Assembly (NCBI GenBank): GCA_002372465.1
Contig: DFGW01000064.1
Span: 25,575-89,574 of the forward strand
DNA from: Butyrivibrio sp. UBA3740
Lineage (GTDB): Bacteria; Bacillota; Clostridia; Lachnospirales; Lachnospiraceae
DNA length: 64,000 bases
Reading direction: 5' to 3'
Shown here: positions 53,753 to 62,563 of the stretch, piece by piece
Layout of the letters: each line of letters starts with the position of its first letter
Position numbering within the stretch: position 1 is the first letter of the stretch
The notes under the pieces: generated by a model
What the model was told of the DNA's origin: nothing
Databases searched by the model: none
What the model saw: only the letters and a program-made list of their open reading frames with translations
Translations under genes and position numbers: made by a program

Positions 53753-55609
53753 ATGGTATCTCAGTTTTTTGGTCTTAACATTGCAGCATCCGGACTTAGA
53801 GCCGCAAATGCAGCTTTGAACACCACAGCAAACAACATATCTAATGCCAATACAGACGGCTACACCAGGCAGAAAGTAGATCAGGAAGCCAACAACGCAT
53901 TGAGGGTTTTCGCTACCTACGGCTGTGCAGGTGCAGGCGTTGATACCATTGCCATCGAGAGAGTAAGGGACAGCTTCTACGACGCCAAGTACAGGAATAA
54001 TGAGACACTTCTTGGAACTGTCCAGCAAAAGAACTATTACAACGGTCTTATAGAGCAGTATCTGGACGATGACGGAACAACCGGATTCTCATCTCTTTTC
54101 AATAAGATGGAAACAGCTCTTGAGTCGGTAAAGACCGCTGCAGGAACAACTGAAACCAAATCAACTTATGTTTCAAGCCTTAAAAGTCTCACAGAATACT
54201 TTAACAATATCTACAACAGCCTTCAGAACGAGCAGGCAGATGTTAACGCCGAGATTAAGCTCTGCGCCGACAGAGTAAGTGCCATTGCCCAGGAGGTTGC
54301 CTCTTTAAACAAGCAGATCAACGTCATAGAGATGACAGGAACCAAGGCCAACGAGCTGCGAGATAAAAGAGATGTTCTAGTGGATGATCTTTCCAAGCTG
54401 ATCTCGATAGAGGTTAAGGAAACTCCTATTGTTGATGAAACACAGCCTGACAGAGAGACAGGTGCCACAAGATATCAGGTATGGGTTGGCGGAGCATACG
54501 AGCTGGTTGATACCTATGAATATAAGAAGATGATCTGCGTATCCCGCGACGATGACGGAGCTACAAACCAGAATGATGTCACAGGTCTTTTTGATATCAA
54601 GTGGGGAAGCGCCAGCTATAAGGATGGTGACAACGTAAATGAGCTTTCAGATTTTGCTCTGGATTCACAGCTTATAGGCGGAGAGCTTCAGGGACTTCTG
54701 GCAATCCGCGACGGAAATAATGCCCATTACTTCCACGGAAATGTTCCTTCTGACGGAGTGATCCAGAGAAGCGATGGCAAGGTTTTTGTAAATGTAAAAG
54801 TGGATTCATCCTATCTTAAGGATATGACAAAGTGCACACTTCCCGAGGATGGAACCATCAAGATCGGTGCAAAGACCTATAAGTACGACAACTGGGAGTA
54901 TGACGGAGATTCAACCTACACATTTGAAATAGACGACACAACTCTTTCAAGTATTCCCGATGCAGGAAAGACTGTTAAGATAGGTTATTCCAACAGCTAC
55001 CAGGGAATTCCATATTATATGGAACAGATGAATGAGTGGATCAGGCAGTTTTCCGATCAGCTCAATCAGGTTATGGTTTCGGGTTATACTGCGGATTCTT
55101 TGGAAGGCGTATATGTCCTTACAGGAAATATGGGAAATGACCCTGACAGCGAGTTTACCTATGAGCAACTCACCACACTTTCAGAGAACAAGGGATACTA
55201 CAAGCTCAGCGGCGGTAACTTCACCGTTAGTTCAGTTCTTTTGGACAACGCTGAAAGAATAGCTACAAAGGCCGATATTACTGAGGGTGAATCGGAGTTC
55301 GGAAACCTGTTAAAGCTTCAGAGCATGATTAAGAATGAGAAGATCTTCAGAGGTGCTTCTTCAGGTGAATTCCTTACAAAGGTTCTTGCAGATGTGGCTC
55401 TTAATAAGAGCAACTCCCAGACTCTTGAGGATACCTATACATCCCTTGAGAACACGATTGGAAACCAGAGGCTTTCTGATTCCGGTGTCGACGAGGACGA
55501 GGAAGCTTCAAATCTGGTAAAATTCCAGAATGCTTATACACTTTCGTCAAAAATGATACAGACTCTCACAGAAATTTATGACAGACTGATACTTCAGACC
55601 GGAGTATAA
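53753..55609 (+). CDS. flgK: Flagellar hook-associated protein FlgK, copy 2
   Basis: This 618-residue protein also starts with the FlgK signature (GLRAANAALNTTANNISNAN, then TDGYTRQKV) and ends with LVKFQNAYTLSSKMIQTLTE. The middle is longer than in copy 1 and contains a beta-rich part (residues 220-420) with no named domain. It is clearly diverged from copy 1, so the pair is old. Both may form layers of the hook-filament junction, or one may replace another junction protein. AAAGGAGAAAGG before the ATG is the ribosome site. Confidence 0.88.
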   Translation: MVSQFFGLNIAASGLRAANAALNTTANNISNANTDGYTRQKVDQEANNALRVFATYGCAGAGVDTIAIERVRDSFYDAKYRNNETLLGTVQQKNYYNGLIEQYLDDDGTTGFSSLFNKMETALESVKTAAGTTETKSTYVSSLKSLTEYFNNIYNSLQNEQADVNAEIKLCADRVSAIAQEVASLNKQINVIEMTGTKANELRDKRDVLVDDLSKLISIEVKETPIVDETQPDRETGATRYQVWVGGAYELVDTYEYKKMICVSRDDDGATNQNDVTGLFDIKWGSASYKDGDNVNELSDFALDSQLIGGELQGLLAIRDGNNAHYFHGNVPSDGVIQRSDGKVFVNVKVDSSYLKDMTKCTLPEDGTIKIGAKTYKYDNWEYDGDSTYTFEIDDTTLSSIPDAGKTVKIGYSNSYQGIPYYMEQMNEWIRQFSDQLNQVMVSGYTADSLEGVYVLTGNMGNDPDSEFTYEQLTTLSENKGYYKLSGGNFTVSSVLLDNAERIATKADITEGESEFGNLLKLQSMIKNEKIFRGASSGEFLTKVLADVALNKSNSQTLEDTYTSLENTIGNQRLSDSGVDEDEEASNLVKFQNAYTLSSKMIQTLTEIYDRLILQTGV

Positions 55610-55672
55610 TCGGCCGATATGTTATTTGGCTGATAACTGACAACTCGGAAGGTGCTAAAGCGGAGGTACAAT

Positions 55673-57754
55673 ATGCGCATCACCAACAAGATCATGCAGA
55701 ACAATTCACTCTACAATATCAATAACAACAAGGTGACTGAGGATCAGCTCAACACCATGATGTCTACGGGAAAGAAAATCACAAGACCTTCAGACGATCC
55801 TGTAATAGCCATCAGAGCCCTCAGGCTGCGCAGCAATGTTACGCAGCTTTCTCAGTATTACGAGAAGAACGCCAAGGATGCAGAGAGCTGGATCAATGTT
55901 ACTGCTGATGCGCTTTCAACCATAACTTCAGTTCTTACGGACTGCGTTAAGCAGGCTACAAAGGGAGCCAACAAGGATCTTACAATAGATGATCTTTCCA
56001 CAATTGTCACTCAGATGGATTCCCTGGCAAAAGAGTATTACGCCACAGGAAACGTTGACTTTGCGGGAAGATATGTGTTTACAGGCTACAGAACGGACAC
56101 AGCGCTTACCTTTGATAAGACTACTACTGCTACTTATACAGATATCCACGATGAATTCAACGCCGCCAACATCGGGGAGTCTTCCCGAATAGTCGGAAAG
56201 CACAAGCTGGATTCATCCACAATATTGAACGATGATACACAGGCAACCTTAGAGCACGAAATAGTTGAAAGAACTGTCGGAAGACTTCGACTTTCCTACA
56301 ACAACCTGGACTATGTTAAGGGCGACGGTAATACAGCTACCATCAAATTCAGAGAAGAGCTTAAACAGCCTGCAACCAGTTCAGTGACCAGCAAGGCTGA
56401 CATTATAAACCTTACCTTTAAGGATACTGAAGGCGTTACCCGTTATGCTGCAGTTCCCATCAATAATGGCGGATCCACCATCAAGATTCAGAGCGGCGGA
56501 ATTACATATGATGCGGCACTTACAAATGACGGAACCTATAAGGTTACAGGATTTGATAATAACACGGGAGAGACCTATATCCTCAATGTTAATGAGGATG
56601 GAACCTTTACAGGAGGTTCAACCAATGTGGACTCAGCCATCACAGAGCTTCAGACCAGGCCGGTTTCTACAGTTACATACTCTTCTACATCAGGGCAGGC
56701 CACTGTGAATATTCCTATCCTTCCGGCAATTGATCAGAGCTACACTATGGAGCTGGGAGATGAGGGATTTGTAGCTACAGTAAACAGCGACGGAACCTTC
56801 ACTTTGACAAATACCTATCCTACTCAGAACAATGACGGAACCTACAGCAACGAGGTTATCCAGATAACTTCTAACGGAAGCGTTAAGACTTCATACCTGG
56901 AGACATCGCTTGTGATCGACGAGAGCAATATCATATATTCCACCAGTTCAGAGGCGGAGATAGATGAGGCCTACGAGGATCTTGTCAGTAACCCAACCAG
57001 TTCACTGGCATACCTTAATGCAGCTACAGGCGAGATACTCCTTAGCGATGCACTCAAGGAGAAGTTCTCAACCCTTCCTGATCTGATAAATACCAAGACT
57101 CTGGATGTTGTCTATGACAAGAAGGAATGGGAGCCCGGAGACATAAGGCCTGAGAACCTGTTTGCCTGCACCTTCACCGATGACAACGGACAAACTATTC
57201 TCTACAATCAGGGAAATGGTGATCACAATATCGCTTATGATGTGGGATTTGCACAGTCTGTAGTAGTCAACACAACGGCAGACGCAGTTTTTACCACCAA
57301 TGTTAAAAGAGATGTGAACGATCTTAACAATAAACTGGGAGAGCTTCAGCAGATCAACACGACGCTTAAGACTTTAAAGGATAAGCTTGACGGTGCCACA
57401 GACGAGGGCAAGAAGGAGAAGATAGAGAAAGAGATCGCATCAGCCCAGAAGGCCTATGATTTCCTAAGAGAAGAGATACAAAAGGAGTTCGAGCACAAGA
57501 TTACATCCATGCAGAAGGCCCTGGATACAGCCAATATCGCCGTTACAGACAACGGAACCAGGGCAAAGAGACTTGACCTTATCAATTCAAGGCTCATGAC
57601 TCAGACTACCACCTTCAAGACTCTCCAGTCTGAGAACGAGGATATTGACCTGGCAGAGGCAGCTACTCAGCTCACAACTGCACAGGTAACCTATGAAGCA
57701 AGCCTCATGGCCACCGGAAAGATTAGTCAGACTTCTTTGATGAATTATATTTGA
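55673..57754 (+). CDS. flgL: Flagellar hook-associated protein FlgL, enlarged
   Basis: ATG 55673 follows GGAGGTA and gives 693 residues; the frame upstream has a poorer start. The N-terminus MRITNKIMQNNSLYNINNNK and GKKITRPSDDPVIAIRALRL are typical of FlgL, as is the C-terminal AEAATQLTTAQVTYEASLMA. Usual FlgL proteins have about 300 residues. The extra 350-400 residues lie in the middle (about 170-540) and include beta-rich, Thr/Asn/Gly-rich parts and KEWEPGDIRPENLF. A Lys/Glu-rich helix (residues 550-620) follows. Confidence 0.88.
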   Translation: MRITNKIMQNNSLYNINNNKVTEDQLNTMMSTGKKITRPSDDPVIAIRALRLRSNVTQLSQYYEKNAKDAESWINVTADALSTITSVLTDCVKQATKGANKDLTIDDLSTIVTQMDSLAKEYYATGNVDFAGRYVFTGYRTDTALTFDKTTTATYTDIHDEFNAANIGESSRIVGKHKLDSSTILNDDTQATLEHEIVERTVGRLRLSYNNLDYVKGDGNTATIKFREELKQPATSSVTSKADIINLTFKDTEGVTRYAAVPINNGGSTIKIQSGGITYDAALTNDGTYKVTGFDNNTGETYILNVNEDGTFTGGSTNVDSAITELQTRPVSTVTYSSTSGQATVNIPILPAIDQSYTMELGDEGFVATVNSDGTFTLTNTYPTQNNDGTYSNEVIQITSNGSVKTSYLETSLVIDESNIIYSTSSEAEIDEAYEDLVSNPTSSLAYLNAATGEILLSDALKEKFSTLPDLINTKTLDVVYDKKEWEPGDIRPENLFACTFTDDNGQTILYNQGNGDHNIAYDVGFAQSVVVNTTADAVFTTNVKRDVNDLNNKLGELQQINTTLKTLKDKLDGATDEGKKEKIEKEIASAQKAYDFLREEIQKEFEHKITSMQKALDTANIAVTDNGTRAKRLDLINSRLMTQTTTFKTLQSENEDIDLAEAATQLTTAQVTYEASLMATGKISQTSLMNYI

Positions 57755-57833
57755 TGATATTGAGCGGCGCGATAAACGAATTCCTTGTAGGATTGCGAGA
57801 GCGCAGCGGAGCAATCCGTATATCATCAAATAT
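57747..57833. repeat. Nested inverted repeats between flgL and fliW
   Basis: ATATTTGATGATAT (57747-57760), which covers the flgL stop, is the exact complement of ATATCATCAAATAT (57820-57833). Inside lies GGATTGC (57790-57796) paired with GCAATCC (57811-57817), around a GCGAGAGCGCAGCG-type centre. The whole could fold into one long hairpin. It may be a terminator, a processing site or a copy of a dispersed palindromic element. Confidence 0.7.
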
Positions 57834-57836
57834 GTG

Positions 57837-57865
57837 TGGTCAAAACACGAAATAACGTTTATAAT
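57837..57865 (+). promoter_or_regulatory. Candidate sigma-A promoter for fliW-csrA
   Basis: TGGTCA (57837-57842) and TATAAT (57860-57865) are 17 bases apart, right after the inverted repeat. The -35 box is only a four-of-six match. Confidence 0.4.
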
Positions 57866-57905
57866 TATTATGTAGCATTAATCCAAAGTCTATGGAGGTT
57901 ACATC

Positions 57906-58358
57906 ATGAAATTAACAACAAGAATTTTTGGTGAAGTAGAAGTTGATGATAGCAAGATCATTGATTTTCCTAACGGAATTATCGGTTTTCCTGATCTGAA
58001 GAAGTTTACACTTATGCATGATGAAGAGCAGGGCACAGGAACTATCAAGTGGCTTCAGTCCATTGATGAGCCCGGATTTGCTATGCCGGTTATGGATCCA
58101 CTGGTTGTTTGCTCTGATTATAAACCGGAAATTGACAAGGATAAGATCGAGGGCATTGGGGAGCTGACCGACGACGATATCCTGGTTCTTGTTACTGTTA
58201 CTGTACCTCACGACCTTAAGAAGATGACTGTAAACCTTATGGGACCTTTTATCATCAATGTTAAGGACATGAGAGGTGCTCAGTGCATAGTTGATAATGA
58301 TGACTATCCTGTAAAGTTCCCTATCTATGAAATTCTGCAGAAGAACAAAGAGGGCTAA
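57906..58358 (+). CDS. fliW: Flagellar assembly factor FliW
   Basis: The 150-residue protein has the FliW pattern: FGEVEVDDSKIIDFPNGIIG at the start, FPDLKKFTLM, and WLQSIDEPGFAMPVMDP near residue 50. FliW binds and inactivates CsrA and is itself taken up by newly made flagellin, so flagellin translation follows filament growth in Bacillus. The gene is 13 bases before csrA, as in many Firmicutes. TATGGAGG at 57891-57898 is the ribosome site. Confidence 0.93.
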   Translation: MKLTTRIFGEVEVDDSKIIDFPNGIIGFPDLKKFTLMHDEEQGTGTIKWLQSIDEPGFAMPVMDPLVVCSDYKPEIDKDKIEGIGELTDDDILVLVTVTVPHDLKKMTVNLMGPFIINVKDMRGAQCIVDNDDYPVKFPIYEILQKNKEG

Positions 58359-58371
58359 GGAGGGCTGAAAA

Positions 58372-58587
58372 ATGTTAGCATTATCAAGAAAAAAGAACGA
58401 GGCTATAATTATCAACAACAACATTGAGATCACCGTTCTTGATATAAGGGGAGACCAGATCAAACTCGGAATCTCAGCACCCAAGGAAATTCCTATTTAT
58501 AGAAAAGAAGTATACATCCAGATCCAGAATGAGAATAAGGAAGCTACTGATGTGGCTGGAATTGAAGCGCTTAAAAAACTGCTTTGA
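58372..58587 (+). CDS. csrA: Translational regulator CsrA
   Basis: The 71-residue protein begins MLALSRKKNEAIIINNNIEI and continues with LDIRGDQIKLGISAPKEIPI and YRKEVYIQI, the complete CsrA beta-sandwich plus helix. The RNA-contact residues near the N-terminus (L-S-R) and the later Y-R-K are present. CsrA dimers bind GGA motifs in mRNA leaders, often over the ribosome site. Its antagonist FliW is the gene before, and a flagellin leader with suitable GGA motifs lies 4.7 kb away. A terminator follows. Confidence 0.95.
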   Translation: MLALSRKKNEAIIINNNIEITVLDIRGDQIKLGISAPKEIPIYRKEVYIQIQNENKEATDVAGIEALKKLL

Positions 58588-58614
58588 TCGCTGGGCGATA
58601 GAGATGAATTCACG

Positions 58615-58645
58615 CGGTTGCCACTTAGGTGGCAGCCGTTTTTTC
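58615..58645 (+). terminator. Intrinsic terminator after csrA
   Basis: CGGTTGCCA (58615-58623) pairs with TGGCAGCCG (58630-58638), with one G-T pair and a six-base loop. TTTTTT follows. Confidence 0.85.
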
Positions 58646-58682
58646 ATCTGTAACATAATGAGATTTTCGGGAAAAGAGCTTT

Positions 58683-59870
58683 ATGCGAATTTTATACTAC
58701 GACTGGGATGAATTCAATGGCGAGGACTGCCGTGATGCCATGATAAGACTGGGGCATGAGGTGGAGACAATTAAAGGGAACCTCAGCAGCTTCGAGGTTA
58801 CGCCTGATATTGAGGCACTTTTCAAAAAGAGGTTTGACAGGACGGACGAAGATGGAAAAAGACATTTCGATCTGGTCTACAGCTTCGACTATTATCCCAA
58901 TATTTCTGAGATCTGCCAGAAGTATGATATGCCCTACATTTCCTGGGTGTTTGACTGCCCTCATTATACGTTGGATTCCCACACCAATAATAATCCGGTG
59001 AATCATATCTATGTCTTTGACAGGTATCTTTATGACCGTCTTCGGGGAAAGGACGTAAGTACAGTCTGCTATTCGCCCCTGGGAGTAAATGCCAAAAGGC
59101 TCGATGCGCTGTGCAAGGAGATTGATGCCGAGACCGGTGGAAAAATTGTCTATCAGCATGATGTATGCTTTCTTGGGAGCCTTTACGACAATGAATACAA
59201 TTTTTATGATCAGGTGAAGTATCTGCCTCCTGAGCTTAAAGAGTACATTGACCTGGTGATTATGGCCCAGGAGAAGATCTATGGTCATGACCTTTTCACC
59301 GATGAAAAGGCTGTTACAGATGAACATATAAAAAGACTTGGGCAGTATATCAGGTTTGAAAATACAGGAAAGTACGAGATTGACTACGACAATGTACTAA
59401 GGGATGTCCTTAGAAAGAAAGTAACTGTCAATGAGCGCCGCCATATCATGGAGCAGATGGGGGCCAACTTTGATACTGTTATCTACACTAACCCGGATGC
59501 AAAACCAATTGAAGGCGTAAGCAATCTGGGTATAGCAGATTATTCAACGAAGATGCCACGGATCTTCAGAAAGAGCAAGATCAATCTCAACATTGGTCTT
59601 AGGTGCATTCTTTCCGGAGTATCATTAAGGGTTCTGGATGTGCTTGCCGCAGGAGGATTTCTTTTAACTACCTATACAGAGGAGATAGCGGAGTACTTCG
59701 AGGATGGGAAGGATCTGGCAATTGCGAGGACTCCTGAGGAGATGATTGCAAAGGCCGCCTACTATCTTGAACATGAGGATGAGAGAAAAAAGATTGCCAT
59801 AAATGGGCAAAAGAAGGTCTATGAACAGTTTGCCTACACAAAACTTCTTCCCAAGATTCTTAAAATCTAA
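58683..59870 (+). CDS. CgeB-like glycosyltransferase (DUF3880 type), possible flagellin glycosyltransferase
   Basis: The 395-residue GT-B protein starts MRILYYDWDEFNGEDCRDAM. The N-terminal half includes LVYSFDYYPNISEICQKYDM followed by YISWVFDCPHYTL, as in DUF3880 proteins. The C-terminal half has NLNIGLRCILSGVSLRVLDV followed by LAAGGFLLTTY, the spore-maturation CgeB-type glycosyltransferase domain. It lies between csrA and the flaG-fliD operon. Because of this position it may glycosylate flagellin, as similar proteins do in other flagellar clusters; this is inference. It lies 38 bases after the csrA terminator without a clear promoter. Confidence 0.8.
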   Translation: MRILYYDWDEFNGEDCRDAMIRLGHEVETIKGNLSSFEVTPDIEALFKKRFDRTDEDGKRHFDLVYSFDYYPNISEICQKYDMPYISWVFDCPHYTLDSHTNNNPVNHIYVFDRYLYDRLRGKDVSTVCYSPLGVNAKRLDALCKEIDAETGGKIVYQHDVCFLGSLYDNEYNFYDQVKYLPPELKEYIDLVIMAQEKIYGHDLFTDEKAVTDEHIKRLGQYIRFENTGKYEIDYDNVLRDVLRKKVTVNERRHIMEQMGANFDTVIYTNPDAKPIEGVSNLGIADYSTKMPRIFRKSKINLNIGLRCILSGVSLRVLDVLAAGGFLLTTYTEEIAEYFEDGKDLAIARTPEEMIAKAAYYLEHEDERKKIAINGQKKVYEQFAYTKLLPKILKI

Positions 59871-59908
59871 AATTTTTATTAATTCTTTTATTTTTTGATA
59901 TGAAAAAG

Positions 59909-59935
59909 TAAAGAAATTATCTTCATAACCGATAT
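59909..59935 (+). promoter_or_regulatory. Sigma-28 promoter of the flaG-fliD-fliS operon
   Basis: TAAAGAAA (59909-59916), 11 bases, then ACCGATAT (59928-59935). The spacing is identical to that of the flgM promoters. The leader to flaG would be about 95 bases and contains two GGAGG motifs (60018-60022 and 60027-60031). Confidence 0.82.
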
Positions 59936-60038
59936 AAAGGATGAGAAATCGTGAAAAAACCTTTTGTTTTTGTGCAGAAAAGTTAATGTAGAACGTTGAT
60001 GCCCGGTTCTGACAAGGAGGTCATGGAGGTATAAGATT

Positions 60039-60506
60039 ATGGGAATTGAAGCAATTAACGGTTACAGTCCGCTGATGCAGCAGACAATGCCACAGGTAAA
60101 AACACAGGTTGAACAGCAGAGCCAGTCTCAGTCAGAGATAGCAAATTACGAGGCAGCAGTGCCTACAATGGAACTCAAGGTTGAGGCTGCGGATAATTCC
60201 GGAAGCTCAGGAGGTCAGAGTGGTACACAAAACTTCTCTGATGGTCAGGCACGCCTTGAAGCCACCGAAGAACAGATTCAGGAGGACAACGAGAAGGTCA
60301 GGAAGGCTATTTCCGACATGGCCAAGAACGTTAAGTCCAATGCTGAAGCTGTATTCGGCATTCACGAAAAGACAAATCGTGTGACCATCAAGATGGTTGA
60401 CAAGGAGACCAAGAAGGTCATTAAGGAATTCCCACCGGATGAGACTCTGGATATGATCGCAAAGGTTTGGGAAATTGCAGGCATCATGGTTGATGAGAAA
60501 CGCTGA
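60039..60506 (+). CDS. flaG: FlaG-family flagellar protein
   Basis: The 155-residue protein has a Gln/Ser/Gly-rich, probably disordered N-terminal half and a C-terminal FlaG domain (VFGIHEKTNRVTIKMVDKET, then KEFPPDETLDMIAKVWEIAG). FlaG proteins affect filament length or cap function and are usually encoded before fliD, as here. A sigma-28 promoter lies upstream. The N-terminal part is longer than in typical FlaG proteins of about 110 residues. Confidence 0.88.
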   Translation: MGIEAINGYSPLMQQTMPQVKTQVEQQSQSQSEIANYEAAVPTMELKVEAADNSGSSGGQSGTQNFSDGQARLEATEEQIQEDNEKVRKAISDMAKNVKSNAEAVFGIHEKTNRVTIKMVDKETKKVIKEFPPDETLDMIAKVWEIAGIMVDEKR

Positions 60507-60576
60507 TACTTCTTATGTAACAAGGGAAACGGATTTCCATGGTAACAGACTCACGGATTGAGAAAGGAGAACACAT

Positions 60577-62103
60577 ATGCCTATACGAATTACGGGAATG
60601 AATTCCGGTTTAGATACCGAGAGCATTATCACCGCCCTCACACAGACCAAGCAGACAAGACTTGATAACGCCAAGGGCGATCAGAAGAAACTTACCTGGA
60701 AACAGGATAAATGGAAAGAACTCAATAAAAAAGTTGTTTCTTTCTATAACGGCGCCCTTAGTAATATGAGGTTTTCAACTGCATATACCAAAAAGACCAC
60801 TACGGCATCCGATTCAAATGCAGTATCTGTAATAACCGGTGAGACTGCTATGGATGCTAGCCAGACTCTGGATATCACAAGGCTCGCAAAGTCTGCATAT
60901 CTGACGGGTAAGCAGGTTAAAATCGGAGATGAGAAGGCTAAGAAGTCCAATACTATGAGTGAGCTTGGCCTTGAAAGTGGCGGAACATTAGAGTTTACCA
61001 TCGGTGGAAATTCTTCAGATAAGATTTCTGTAGATGTTTCAGCAACCGATACTATAGATGATGTTCTCTCAAAGCTGAAAAGTGCAAAGTCTTCTATATC
61101 AAACACAAGCCTTAACTTCAACTATGACGAGAACAACGGAAGATTCTATGTATCCTCCAAGGAGGCAGGAGCTGCATCATCTTTTGATATTGGAACATCG
61201 GACGCGATGACAAAGCTTGGATTTGCCAAGAATACTGACGGCTCAAACTATGTTGCGGGATCCAGCGCTGCTATTACATTAAATGGTGTAGAATATGAAT
61301 CAGACAGTAATACATTTGAGATCAACGGTCTGACTATTACTGCCAACAAGGTTCAGAGTGGTATTACTCTTACAACCAAGCAGGATACCAGCGGAATCTA
61401 CGATAACATCAAGAACATGATAAAAGAGTACAATTCCCTGATGAAGGAGTTCGCAACTCTTTATAATGCAGATAAGGCTACAAAGTATAAGATGCTCACC
61501 GATGATGAGAAGGATGCCATGTCCGACTCGGAGGTTGAGGATTGGGAGAATAAGATCAAAGATGGTCTTCTTAGCGGAGATGAGACTATTTCTACTTTAA
61601 GAAATTCGCTTAAAACCGTTATGGGACAGTCTTTTGAGGTGACACTTAAGGATGGCACCACAAAGAGCCTTTCTCTTGCAAGCTTTGGAATTACAACCGG
61701 AAGTTACTTCTCAACAGAAGAGAATGAGAGAGATGTACTTCATATCGACGGTGATGAGGATGATACCACATCAAGCGGAAATACGGATCTTCTCAGGGCA
61801 GCAATTTCTTCCGACCCTCAGATGGTACAGAACTTCTTCACAGAGCTTTCAAAGAACCTGTACAGCAAGCTTTCGGATCTGATGAAGGGTACCGAATACA
61901 GCAGCTCTTTTACCATCTACGAAGACAAGCTCATGGCTTCACAGTACAGTGCATATAACACCAAGATTTCCGATGCACAGAGTGCTCTTGAAGCAGCCCA
62001 GGATAAGCTTTATAAGAAGTTCTCCAAGATGGAGACAGCTCTTTCAAAGGTTAATAATACCAGCGGGACCCTGTCGAACTACTTCGGAGGCGGAAGCAAC
62101 TGA
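60577..62103 (+). CDS. fliD: Flagellar filament cap protein FliD
   Basis: The 508-residue protein begins PIRITGMNSGLDTESIITAL, the FliD N-terminal domain, with SQTLDITRLAKSAYLTGKQV later. The C-terminal domain carries LMKEFATLYNADKATKYKML and ends LYKKFSKMETALSKVNNTSG. FliD sits at the filament tip and guides flagellin folding. GAAAGGAG at 60562-60569 precedes the ATG. Its neighbours flaG and fliS are the usual ones. Confidence 0.93.
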   Translation: MPIRITGMNSGLDTESIITALTQTKQTRLDNAKGDQKKLTWKQDKWKELNKKVVSFYNGALSNMRFSTAYTKKTTTASDSNAVSVITGETAMDASQTLDITRLAKSAYLTGKQVKIGDEKAKKSNTMSELGLESGGTLEFTIGGNSSDKISVDVSATDTIDDVLSKLKSAKSSISNTSLNFNYDENNGRFYVSSKEAGAASSFDIGTSDAMTKLGFAKNTDGSNYVAGSSAAITLNGVEYESDSNTFEINGLTITANKVQSGITLTTKQDTSGIYDNIKNMIKEYNSLMKEFATLYNADKATKYKMLTDDEKDAMSDSEVEDWENKIKDGLLSGDETISTLRNSLKTVMGQSFEVTLKDGTTKSLSLASFGITTGSYFSTEENERDVLHIDGDEDDTTSSGNTDLLRAAISSDPQMVQNFFTELSKNLYSKLSDLMKGTEYSSSFTIYEDKLMASQYSAYNTKISDAQSALEAAQDKLYKKFSKMETALSKVNNTSGTLSNYFGGGSN

Positions 62104-62149
62104 TAGCCTGGTAAAATATGGATATTAATAATGAATGCGAGGGAGACGT

Positions 62150-62551
62150 ATGCCAGTACTTTCACCACAACAGAAAGCTTATGCTCAGTATAAAAACAAT
62201 AAAGTAATGGGAGCTTCCGGACCGGAGCTGACACTTATGCTTTACGACGGGGCTATAAAGTTCCTGAACATTGCAGATTATGCTATTGAGAAGAATGATA
62301 TACAAAAGGCTCATGATAATATTATCAAGACAGAGCGCATTATCGATTACCTCAGGAATACTCTTGATATGAAATATGCCGTTGCTCAGGACTTTGAAAA
62401 TATGTACTCCTACATTGCAAGACGCCTTGTAGAAGCTAACATTTCCAAAGACCGTGAGATCATAAACGAAGTAAACGGACACATGCATGCTATACGTGAT
62501 AACTGGGTTGAAGTAATGAAGGCTAATCACATCATGGTAAAGGATGCCTGA
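62150..62551 (+). CDS. fliS: Flagellar export chaperone FliS
   Basis: ATG 62150 follows GAGGGAGA and gives 133 residues. The four-helix FliS pattern is clear: AYAQYKNNKVMGASGPELTL, MLYDGAIKFLNIADYAIEKN, and later NMYSYIARRLVEANISKD. FliS binds the flagellin C-terminus and prevents early polymerisation in the cytoplasm. The L-M-L-Y-D-G motif, part of the flagellin-binding groove, is present. Confidence 0.93.
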   Translation: MPVLSPQQKAYAQYKNNKVMGASGPELTLMLYDGAIKFLNIADYAIEKNDIQKAHDNIIKTERIIDYLRNTLDMKYAVAQDFENMYSYIARRLVEANISKDREIINEVNGHMHAIRDNWVEVMKANHIMVKDA

Positions 62552-62563
62552 TCAGGAGGGAAA

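Noticed and set aside
55613-55620. GCCGATAT, a sigma-28-like -10 box before flgL
   Set aside because: The bases at the required distance (55594-55601, TCAGACCG) do not resemble TAAAGTTT, and flgL can be read from the upstream flgM promoters.
58529-58711. A small open frame overlapping the end of csrA and its terminator
   Set aside because: It runs through an intrinsic terminator, has no ribosome site and overlaps csrA in another frame.
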